Origin: Capitella teleta
Taxonomy: Eukaryota > Annelida > Polychaeta > Capitellidae
Reading direction: 5' to 3'
Length of the DNA stretch: 64,000 nucleotides
Assembly (NCBI GenBank): GCA_000328365.1
Contig: KB311061.1
Location: forward strand, 947,142-1,011,141
The first letter of the stretch is position 1; every line of letters starts with the position of its first letter. Shown here piece by piece: positions 34,717 through 45,820 of the stretch. Both the position numbers and the translations under genes were made by a program. The notes beneath the pieces were generated by a model that was not told where the DNA came from, did not search any database, and worked only from the letters and a program-made list of their open reading frames with translations.

Positions 34717-37700
34717 CTATACCCTCCTCTGTTGGCCTTTCATTTCATAGCTTGTATACGGAGGCGGCTGGCTGACATTGGCTCCACCCTGGTGGGCCCC
34801 TCCCCTGCCCCTCCCAGGCGCTGGTCCCGCTCGCGACGGCCCAGCGATATAAGCGGGTGGAGGACCCTGGAAAACATTTATTAAATATTGAAGAAAGAGG
34901 AGAGGCAGTCAAGTACCTGTTGTCTTCTCTGTGGTTTCAGAGTGAGTTTACGCGCTTTGGGGGCATTGGGGTTACTGCTGGGCGTATGCACCGCGCACAG
35001 GTGAATGAAGAGCCCCATACAGATGACCAGAGCCAGGCCCATGAGCAGGACTCCCCACCAGTATGTCTGCAAAGAGAAACCATCAGATATGGACTCAAAT
35101 GAGTCGATTAGACGTTCAGAACTCACGATGATCCAGTCCTTGATGGTTCTAAACGTCTCCTCGTTGAAGAGCAGGTTCTTCAAGCGTGCAAGCGGTCCAT
35201 CCGCGTCTACTCCGCGGCATTTTTGGAAAACGTCACAGAAACCCATGAAGTTGTCGCAAGGGGCACCTGATGAAACGCCGAGTGAAAGGCGGATGACGAC
35301 ACGAATACTGGTGTCCTACCTGGCATGAGTTTGATATTATCTTTATCAAATTCTGCTAAAATATCTTTGAGGGGTTTATTTTCTGTTTTTTCCAAAGCGG
35401 TTTTGTCTCCTGTGCTCACACACTCCCCAGTGTCCGGATCTACATGTCAAGAATCGATAAAAAAAACAAAAAAACAACGGCACGGCATAAGGAGAACTGA
35501 CTTTGACATGCCACGTAGCACATGATGCCCTTATCAAAGCCTTTATCATTATCAGGTGCCGTGATGTAGCACTGTTCCCATCCAGGGTTCTTCTCACAAA
35601 TCGATCCAACGCAAATCCCACCCCGACAGACCTGCGTGTGATCATTACAAGCGGTGAGATTGGCTTTAGCAGTAGGTATCGGACAAGAGGCGTCCATTCC
35701 GTTGCACACAGCCTGCTCGCTGCACTCATTCTCAGTGCTGCACACAAATCCCTCTGACTGCGGTACTTTACTGCAATCGGATTTACAGCAGGGTCCCTGG
35801 CTGGGGCTGCAGAAAGATAAAAAGAGTTTTTTTTTTTTTTATTGTTGAGAGAGACGATGAGGGATGCCAATTACCTGCACTTGGCCGTGGGTTTGAGCGT
35901 GCACTTGTTCTGCGTGTCCTCATTCGGGAAGCAGCACTGATCGGTCTTGTTGCAGTCTTCTTCAAAGCCACAGTCGCATTCCTCGTCTTTTTCACGAATC
36001 GCATTGCCGCAAAAAGCGGTCTGAGATTCCACAAAACAGTTGTATTTGCCTTTATCTGTGATTCAGAAATTAATTGATGTCAAGATATACTGAGGATTGA
36101 ACTCACTGCTGGCAGGGTTCAGAATAGCGTCCACCACAAGAGTAATATTGGAGATGCTGCACTGAGAGAATTTACTGTTGTTTGGACGATCGCCACTAGT
36201 GGCACTGGCAAACATGATGAAGTTGCCATCAGCTGCGTTGGGGTCTTCAGTCGTGGGCACGCAGTCAATTCCACTGTCATGCTACACAAACCATTGATGC
36301 ATACAACACACCTCAATCGCACTCACCGGAGATCCAAAGTTATGGCCCACTTCATGAGCAAAGGTCAGAGTTGAGACTTTGGGGGGAACACGAGCGTTGT
36401 AATTCACCAGCGTCACAACCCCTGTGTTGAGACTCTTCTTGATTCGACGCCCATTCTCTGTGTATTCTTTGTACTTCTCACAAATACCGCCAGAGGCTTT
36501 GGTTGGAGAGCCTACCCAGGCAAGGCCAAGGGTGCCTCCTGTGAAATCTCTGTATGTGAACAGATAGGCCAGGCAAAATAGATCATGGTTCATCAGGGAA
36601 TTCAGATTGAGGAAGTTGCTGACATCAATGTTGGGTTTACAGAATAAATTAGTGGAATGCTTGCTGCCTTCGCAATCAGCTGTGGTGTTGATCTGTCAAC
36701 ATTAATACATTGATATTTGATACACATTCCAGAATCAAACCATCAGCCGCTCACCTTAACGCGACGAACAACAAAAGTGAAGCCATTATAATCCAGATTG
36801 TCATGCTGAAAATTCGTATTTTCATAAATTTTCTTGATTCCGCTAACATGAGAGGCAAAGAGGGAAGTGATCTCTTCGTAGGCGCGATCATCTTCCGTCT
36901 GAAACAGCACAGAAATTCAGAGAACGTCCCAAAACCAGCACTCAACGTACAATCTCCAAACCCCCGTCTGATCTTGGTCGTTTCATATAATTCCACAACT
37001 CAGTGTCTGATTGCATGAACAGAGTGCATGTGCGGAACGGACTGATTGACCTCTTGTTACGCACGGGTTCATTGTAGAAGGAGGAGTACTTGTTGTGAGC
37101 GGCTGACGATGCTTCCGGTGAACTGCGTCTGAATCTCTGCTATAAACATTAAAATCTAGAAACACATAACCAAACAAGGGGAGTCTCCTACCTGGTCATC
37201 TCTGACCGCTGAGTTCTGTACGCTGGACATCCAGTCTCGTGTTTCTTGCTTCATAGCACCGCATCCTGAGTGCTCCAAGGGAGAGCGCTTTGATCTGTGA
37301 CAGAGACATTGGAGTCTTGCACACGGAGCCAAAAGAGTTTTCTCACCTTCTCATGTCTTCGGAAACCTCATCCTCATGATACATGATTGAGTGGAAGAGT
37401 TGCGGTTCTCTGAAGTACACCTCAGATTTGTCAACGAAATAATTTCCGTGTTTCTTTGTGTAAATTTTGCCGGCGAATCTGCCATCGATGATTGAGCCAT
37501 GAACGTAGCTGCCAGGCTCGTCTGCAACGAACACGACATACGGTCAATGCTCACGAGTGAGCAATGGGGATGACTTACCAACGAGCGTCCCTTCGTATAT
37601 ATGAGATATGTCAAGCGTACTGATACTGCCGTCAGCGTGCTCAAGTTCTGGATTACTGATGAAAGTAGAGACGTCACGGGTCAAACGCAAGTGGAAAGAT

Positions 37701-40700
37701 CTGAAAATAGAGCACAATAAAGCATAGTCAGTGAGCATTTCTTCAGGCTGAGTTGAAATTTAATGCATGCAAAATTAAAGCTCAAAAGTTCCAGGCATTT
37801 CATTAAATATCGAATCAAAATGAATAGTGCAATTATTCCACTGCTGAATAAAAAAGTAGAAACTGTAAGCAGCATTAAAACAGACATTTGAAAACCCCCC
37901 CCCCCACAAAAAAAAAGAACCAGTATTCCAACTCAACATCATTAAATACTAACTACATCACCAAAGTGTGCAAAATTCAAAACTATTACATTTTGCTTTT
38001 TAAATGAGGCCACATTCAAACTGGAGAGCCCTATAAATACCCTGGTACATTATATACGGGAATTCAAAGTATTCTTTTGAAAAATTATAATTGTTACTGC
38101 TGATGGGGTTTTACAGCTCCACACAAACCATTCAGATGATACGGGCGGCAGAACAGAAGGTTTCCCCCTACTCTTATCAATAAATCCCAAGGGTTCTTTA
38201 TCCTGCATACGACCATAAACAGTAGTACAGAGCGCCCGGCCTTGTTACGCAGTTGGGCAGCACTGCAGAGTCGCAGAAGAATTACCATTATAACGAATTA
38301 CAATTATAATTCCCGATCATAACGCCGTGGCCTGATCGGGTCTCGAACAAAGAGACCTCGACCTCCACTGTCGGCATAGGATTGCAGTCAGCCGGTTAAA
38401 TCGACTGAGCTATTCGGTGCCCCCTTCTAACTGGTATAAGCATATATAGTATAAGGGTTAAAATCTTCACTTAATGACAACAGTCTAGCACACTTAAAGA
38501 CTAATACATGTACTAATGATTCATGATTAGAGGTGTGTCACTCCGATCATAGTGAACACATAAAGTTGATGCAAGTCCATGAATCACGACAAACGTGCAT
38601 GAAGCCATCCGGAATAAGAAATAGAGCAAATCAGCGAGTGCAAGCATGGCTGCTCATGCTAACATGTCTCATCGTAACATCCTGGTTTATTTCGGTGAAT
38701 TCATCAGAGGCATGTGACGTCAGAAGTCAGCACCTCAAGCGAGTCGAATTCCGGCAATAAAATCGAACTACAAATGACAATACGAAAGTACACGATGGCT
38801 GGTATGTCGACATGAATCGGACGCGCAACTCGAGCGGACATCTAACTCCGTTGAACAAAACCTACAAATCACCAACCATCTCATTTTACAGAGTGAAACC
38901 AAACCCATTGAATGTCCACATAAAGCGATCATATAATATGTGCGCTGGCGTACATACGCAGCATGAGGGAGTGAGCATACCTTCCATGCGAGCTGAAGCG
39001 CAGCTGGACCGGGGGTTGGGCGACGGACCTCTTGGCGCGGAGGTGGTTGTCATGCAGGCGCTGTGTGCTGTACGCCAGGCCCTCGTAGTGCCCGATGTAG
39101 TCATTCAGGCGGCGCTTCTCGGCGGCTGCAAAGAACATGACATGATGCAGATGGCAACACTCGGCTTATCAAGTTATCAGTGCTGCACACGCAGAAGCAG
39201 TGATAAGAGCAACAGGATTCAGGAATGTTTGTACGTTTCTAATTCTGGCTAGCAAAAAAAAAAAAGGGAGAATACTTTTGTACCGGTCGAACATGGGTGT
39301 CTGCAATTTCACACTAAATTGGCACTGTGTTAGCGTGTACAGCATGAGGCACATTGGAAATAGTTGTACAACAAGTAGAATAACAATTCCACATTTATTC
39401 ACATTCACAGCCACCATCAAGAGTCTGAGGTTTAAGAGATGTAATTTTTCCTCGACCAGAGGATCAGAAGAGAGGAAAAAGTGAGAACTAAATCTGATTT
39501 AACCACGCAGATCGAGTTGCCATTCGACGCCACGCCCTCCTCCTCCCCCCGCTGTTAATCAGCGCTTAACGAAAGCAACGCTTCGTATGCGCTGATTTCA
39601 ATGAATGCGCATTTGCTCTGCATAACAAGCAACACACCGCGTTCCACGGATTTTATTTCACAAATCACAAGTGAAAAGTGAAAACACTTTTTCGATCGAA
39701 ACCTGAGTATTTGTATTATAAATCGTGTAGACTTAATTTACAGCTCTAATGAATATAGCAATCGAATTGTTATGTACACAGTTTGAAAATACATGTATAC
39801 TTGCATCCCGAGTGGCCCCCTCCAGCATAAATCAGCACGAGATGTAGGTAATTACACTATACATAGTTTACCTAAACTATACATAGTGTAATACTGAGTG
39901 TAGCTGTACCAACTGACCACCGAGTGAACGATAACCCAGCAACGAATTGATCGACGCTCATACATAAAGAAACGCGAGCAATTTGCGAAGACTGATGGCG
40001 AATAAAACAGGGTTCGCTGCATCCGAGAGAGGCATAACAGTGATGGCGGAGAGGCGAGGCGAGCGTGTCGCTGACACGGTGAATAGCAAACATTCACGTC
40101 TCTTTGGCACCAGCAACAATCGAGGCACCATTATGATGAGCATCGCTTGACTTCATGACATAGTTCGCAGATCAATCATCGCTGCTGATATCGAAATCTC
40201 CACTTCACACTTGACATTGCATTGGTCATGCAATTATTGTATTCACAAAATCTTCAGTCGTATGGGTAGTAGTATTGCGTTATTCCTAAACAAACACACT
40301 TATCTTCGTAATAACCGTATAATGATATACAAGAGAATCACGTGTACATTGTACAAGAAGACCAGAAATGCAGAATGGTCAGATGTGGTTGAAGGCTCAT
40401 GCAAATAATATTATGTAAGGTTTTAAGATATACAACTGTTTTAAAAGTTTCCAAGAAAAAAAAAGAAGAAAAGAGAGGTGTTAACAGCTCGGAAATCTTA
40501 GATAATGTGATCTTTCCAGTGCAATGTAAATGTAATTTGTCGAGCTGCCAAGGTAACTTAAGTGGCAATTCGTCATTTTAACAAACCTGGCTCAAAAAGT
40601 CCACACAAAAAGACTCAACCGGATTAAGCGGCATGCTCGAAGCTGAGGACAAACTCTCTTGACGCTCGACAAACATAATATCTCACCATCGAACAAACAA

Positions 40701-43069
40701 AAAGGCATACATGTATCATTATTAGAGGGCGAGGGGTAGGAGCTAGGCCGCCAGGCGGATATGCTATTTGCTCATTTTTATGGGGTTCAAGGAGTAGGGC
40801 ACAGAGGTGTAATAAGGTCACGGTTTCATCACCACAATAGTGTATTATAATAATACATGTATTACCAACAAATGATTTTTATTTGAAAATACATATTGAA
40901 TACCATAATCAATGGCTATGGAGCTGTGGAGTGAGGTGTCAGTGGTCTGCATGAATATCCTTCATACTTTCCACATCCAGCAAAGCATAGACTTTTAATG
41001 TATTCAATCTATGAACTCAAATTCATTCTAACTAAAGGATAGATTACGATTTACAAATATTTATAATTTATGCCCACAGTAACCCACTATATGGTATATA
41101 CTATACATGTATATACGGTATAAATTATAGTAAAACAGTACTGAAGTTATGTAATTCTTTTGTATAGCATATACTATATAGCTGTATAGATCTAAGGAAA
41201 TGTCGTAATATCAGAACAAAACAGTGCGGAGTAAATTTGGCCTGGACATTGCAAAGACCGATGCCAAAATTCTCAATTGTAGCCCCAAGGGCATTAGTGT
41301 TGATGACCTCCATTCTAGATGAGATCCTGACTTTTCAAATGAAAATAAAATTTATTCCTATATTAAATGCATGATAATTATGACAGATGATGAAAATTAA
41401 TAAAATATATTAAATTTGGCACTGATTTCAAATTGATTAATTTGATGATACATGTACACCACATGAAGTATAATGTAATTGTGCAAGGTATTACACAATA
41501 AATGTCAAATTAGTGAAATTACCGTATCATATAGATAACCGCCTGATAACTTGAGGGTTAACACTCCCCGAAGAGCTTTCCTGTGTGATCAGGCTGGTTC
41601 CCTGACAGCAGGTGTTCTCTTCTTTTACAGGAACAAAGACATTTGGGCCTCAGAAGCAGGCATGTTTACTGGAATGGGGTTTCGATATGTGTCAGTATAT
41701 GTCCCGACCCATGGACAACATGAATCGAGCAGACGCTCTCTTTAATTGTGCTCAGTGCATTTGCAGGATTTTACTTCCAGGTCAATGAGACTTATACCAC
41801 TGAGGATGGATTGATGGAATAACTAATGGACTGAGTTTGACTGCCCCTTAGGCCATATGGGACTTGTAAACCAGAGCGAGGACAGCCCAAGGTTACATTC
41901 ATGGAACTTGTTTTGTACTAAACTACCTATTAATACTCTATGAGTCTATCATTCATAAATTATGCAGGATGATGATGACACTGAGAAACAAATCTATACT
42001 GTACCATTATAAATTCGTAAAATTACATACCGGTATGTAATCCGCATTTAGAAATATTGTGACTAGGGTAATCAAACATAAGATACGAGTCACGGGATGC
42101 ATCATTTGTCGGCAATTTCTTGCAAGTCAGGTCAATTCAACAACAAATGTGGCCCCTCGTTTATTTGACTTAAACGCCGAACAAATGAAAAAATCAAATG
42201 CGGGTATCGTCGCCGTATCAATTCCTTTATGTCTGCATGGCTGGCCTACTGTCAAGTTAACTAGTCACTCAGTTAGGCAATGTTTAGGAGCAAAACGAAC
42301 GACAGGAAATGTGAGTGGAGATATTGGAATCGAGTGGAGAAGCGAGAATTGAAAATCGGGAGACTATTAACTATTAACAACCATGCTTCAGTTTCAGTTA
42401 TTGTCTCCACTCTCTGTTGCCCATTTCGTTTGATCGTTTCTTTTGTACGGCCTGCTTGTAACCTAATGGTACATGCCACTATGTTATGGTACATGGATTT
42501 TGTAAGGCATATAATTTTCATCAATTTGTGGTCTGACATGTAATCCGCTCTTTTCGTTAATCCGCCTGTTTCCTTGGGAACAGAGGAGGGCAGATTAACG
42601 GGGTCTGACTGTACTCAGTACTGTATGATTTGGAATCGTCTTTATAAGTACAAAATACTAAAGCTGATATACTACAGCGAGACAATCATCACAATGGGTC
42701 TCTAGACCTCGCCCGAATTATCTGTGCTAAACCTACAAGAACACTTCATCAACTTCCGGACGAAGTGACACTTCAACACTTGTACCAACACTACACGTCT
42801 ACAGTCACAGCGCAACACAACTTCACAAGCTTGAAGCTATGATGGGTTAATTATTAAAATCAATAAACACTTATTTACCATTACAAGATTATTAGATAAC
42901 AGAGCCACTCTACCGATACCTCACAAAATAAACAGGGTTATGGTAAGCAGGTTCCCTGAGTCGGGGAAATCATTTTAGAAATAATAAAATTGAAAAATGA
43001 CTCACCTCCATACGCAGTGCAAATCCAAAACAAAAGTGACAACTTGAGAAAAGCAGCCAAGGGATCCAT
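34717..43069 (-). CDS. ADAM10: ADAM10-type metalloprotease (Kuzbanian)
   Basis: A membrane sheddase (Notch and other substrates), about 842 residues in 15 exons: 43069-43006, 39125-38981, 37700-37579, 37521-37347, 37294-37192, 37139-36951, 36898-36755, 36692-36327, 36281-36107, 36055-35875, 35806-35502, 35439-35320, 35266-35127, 35066-34917, 34866-34717; all phases agree. Domains: signal peptide ([20 protein letters not shown]); prodomain ([26 protein letters not shown]); furin site RNKR|S; zinc-protease motif [14 protein letters not shown]; disintegrin/Cys-rich region ([42 protein letters not shown]); the ADAM10-specific [13 protein letters not shown]; transmembrane segment ([19 protein letters not shown]); juxtamembrane [14 protein letters not shown]; tail ending [16 protein letters not shown] with a PPxY motif. 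ADAM17 lacks the [11 protein letters not shown] and SVHTPSSNP blocks, so ADAM10 is firm. Introns are 45-68 bp except intron 1 (3.9 kb) and intron 2 (1.3 kb, holding a SINE). Confidence 0.97.
38099..38424 (-). repeat. tRNA-derived SINE copy 2, inside ADAM10 intron 2
   Basis: The reverse complement begins GGGGCACCGAATAGCTCAGT and contains TCGAGACCCGATCAGGC, then the body and the CGTATCATCTGAATGG...TAAAACCCCATCA tail. Same family and order as 45450-45803, with many substitutions and a damaged B box. It lies in the sense orientation of ADAM10. No clear target duplication. Confidence 0.8.
39126..43005 (-). other. ADAM10 intron 1
   Basis: The only long intron of this gene besides intron 2. It contains AT-rich sequence, a 28-bp segment shared with 27075-27102 (at 42702-42729), and, near 42555-42613, a GTTAATCCGCC ... 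GCAGATTAACGGGGTCTGACTGTA pair resembling one end of a pogo-type element. No independent gene is supported. Confidence 0.5.
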
Positions 43070-44977
43070 GTTGGACGGTTGCCCCGAGCTATAGATCAAT
43101 GTTGCGTCAACTGAATTTGGGATAAAACATAACAGGGAATTTCATTTAAGGGAGAAGCGTCTTTTGGCACAATAACACAAAATATTTCGCTTCCTTCTCA
43201 GTTTATTTTGACACACCTCGGACACAACATTCGCACATGCGCAGTCGGTATTCACTTAGTGGCGCCACTGTCAAAATAAATAATAACGCACTTTTCTTGT
43301 TGAGACCGCGAGCTCAATAATCATAACGTATCTGACAGGTGGGTTGCAAAGCTTTTTATTTGCTTGCGACTCCTCTTATCCATTATCGTTAAGGTCGTTA
43401 TGAGTGGGAAGAAGGGAAAATAAGAAACGTATGTTGACAAAGTTGATCAGTTGCCAAATAGTGTCATAGAATCGCCACTACCCCTCTAGAAACATTGAAG
43501 GCTGCATGAGTACACATTTCATGAACTGAAGAATTGTGAGGGATATTGATGCAGAAAACGAAATGGGATTGTAAGGAGTATAGGCCTACATATACGTCAA
43601 AACTGGCGCTACTACGTGCCCGTGAAGTTCAACCCCCGCATTGGTACATTAAACATAGGCCTGTAATATCATGTATGAAAGCCTCGTTGCATAAAATATA
43701 CTGGCAAATCAGTGAAATTACATGAGGGCCCATTTGTATAGTCAGGCCTGCCACTGTGCTAAGTCCGCGCAATATCGATACATACTTGGTGGCCATGCAG
43801 TTTGCGCAGATGCGTACAGATGCTGCAGCCTAACATTTATTAGCAAACACTGCATAAGAAAGGCACCACATCTGGATTTCTTTGAGGTTGCATTAACTTG
43901 CATGGCTTATCGATGGTTCACAAAGGACCCCAACACGAAGAAACGTGAATTCAAAATGAGATTTACCCAGAATGCATCTCTCTCTGAGGGAAGACAATAT
44001 GCTGACAATGTGAAGGAAATCTAATAGAATTGCCTGGTATAGCAATTGCTTTGTGACCTCTTCCTAATGGCTTGCACTGTGCAATTACATGCACATACTT
44101 GCATGCACGTTATCGTTTTATAATAATAATTAGGCGGATTCAGGCCTATGCACTTGTAATTAGTTGTCCAATAGCCCATGCGTAGGTACTAGAAGGAGAT
44201 TGATGCATGGATTTAAAGGAATGTAATTATCACGACTATGCAACAGACGATCGACATCGTACGGCTCAAAAGGAAGACGCAAAGTCGTCTTGGTTGCAAG
44301 CCTCCGATCGCGTCCACTGCATGAATCTCCTGATCAACAAGGTCAAACTTCTGAAAAGCGGATCCACTATATGGAAAAACCGTCGCTGTCATCAACATTT
44401 CCACAAACCTGATTCCACGAGAAGCTTGAGCTTACTGCTAGTGCGTCGACTAGGATATCCTCAAACTCATGTTCCGCTATGATTGATGACAATTATATCT
44501 GGTTCAGAAAGCTGATCCTAGGTACCAGTCGTTTCTAAAGCTGAAAATTAAGGCACCACTTTTGATGAACAATGTCATACCCCCTGCTTAGTATGATTAA
44601 ATATACGAGGATTGATCAAAAATGCTTGTCAGTGCACTTAATTTAAGAGTTTTCATTTTTGTTACTAGTATATGAAACTGTATTATATATATATACTCCT
44701 CACTCTTTGATGCCTATAAGAAATTGATATAAATCTTATCATAGCTTTTGGTATTTCAAAAGACAGATTGATTAAATTCTGCGTGTGACAGCATTTCACT
44801 TATTATTTTTTTTCAATTATATCCATTCATTACAATATAGTTGCTATGATAACGAACGGCACTTCTTTTATTCGCACTTTCTGCAAAAATATTAATGAGC
44901 GGCATTCTGACGAGCCGTGTTTGTAGTCCTTTTGAAAGAAAAGAAATATTTAATTGAACGCTTAGTCTTCTAAGGCT

Positions 44978-45008
<31 letters not shown>

Positions 45009-45100
45009 CCATTCAGACACTCTGTTTTCCAACAGGCATGTTACTTAAATAGTTTTATTTGGAACATATGAAGATTAATTTGATTTAGGATGCGTTTATG
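43070..45100. other. ADAM10 upstream region and intergenic DNA
   Basis: Near the ADAM10 start, TTTATTTTGACA and TGTCAAAATAAA form an inverted pair (43203-43214, 43270-43281) around ACATGCGCA, an NRF1-like half palindrome. Further out are one ZNF143-like motif (43963-43980) and a poly-A tract (44980-45005). Open frames at 43722-44024 and 44207-44482 are unsupported. Confidence 0.4.
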
Positions 45101-45109
45101 TAACAAACA

Positions 45110-45432
45110 GATCAAACTAATTAAGGTGTCAGAGACGGCCAGGCAATAATAATGAGAAGCGGTAACTGTGACCACCAACCAGCAAGAACAGAACTCAGAA
45201 AAAAATAGCTTCAAAATCAGGATAGCCCAGCTCTGGAATCAACTGCCATCAGAAATCGTCGCATCCCCATCAACAGCAACTTTCGAAAGGAGACTGGACC
45301 ATCATCTCAAGAATCACCCTGAAAACAATCCATTCCGGCCACCATAAAATGTATCAAAAAAAAAAAAAAAAAAAAGGAAAAGGAGCTGATCGTAAGAGGC
45401 TATTAAAGCCTGAAGATCAGAAGAGGATCTGT
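45110..45432 (+). mobile_element. LINE 3' end (CR1/jockey-like), 5'-truncated
   Basis: A plus-strand frame ending at TAA 45345-45347 reads NSFKIRIAQLWNQLPSEIVA then FERRLDHHLKNHPENNPF. This is the conserved C-terminus of many LINE polymerases (F..R....WN.LP..IV...S...FK.RLD.HL). A poly-A stretch (45356-45374) and a short 3' UTR follow. The upstream protein is missing, as usual for a 5'-truncated insertion. A SINE is inserted into its 3' flank. Confidence 0.72.
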
Positions 45433-45820
45433 AAGTAACCTGTAAGTGAGTGATTGAATGATTGGGTTTTACGGCTCCACCCAACCCATTCGGGTGATAC
45501 GAGCACAAGAACAGAAGGCCCGGGACCGGGGTTTCCCCCTACTCTTATCGATAAATCCCAAGGGTTCTTTATCTTGCATACCACCATAGACAGTAGTACA
45601 GAGCGCCCAGCCTTGTTACGCAGTTGGGCAGCTCTGCAGAGTCACCGAAGAATTACAATTATAACGGATTACAATTATAATTCACAACCATAACGACCGT
45701 GATCAACGTTGCCTGATCGGGTCTCGAACCCGGGACCTCGACCTCCACTGTCGGCATAGGATTACAGACAGTGGTTTAACCCACTGTTCTATTCGGTGCC
45801 CCCAAGTAACCTGTAAGTGA
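45433..45820 (-). repeat. tRNA-derived SINE copy 3 with 17-bp target-site duplication
   Basis: The SINE body is 45450-45803 (354 bp, minus). It starts GGGGGCACCGAATAGAAC, has A-box-like ACAGTGGGTTAAACC, B box GGTTCGAGACC, a unique body and a TAAAACCCAATCATTCAATC tail. It is flanked by identical AAGTAACCTGTAAGTGA copies at 45433-45449 and 45804-45820. The best-preserved of five copies in this window and the reference for the family. Confidence 0.92.

Noticed and set aside
34881-35246. Continuous 121-residue open frame including the ADAM10 membrane segment
   Set aside because: It reads through a 60-bp intron (35067-35126) with GT-AG ends; alignment with ADAM10 shows the intervening residues are intronic.
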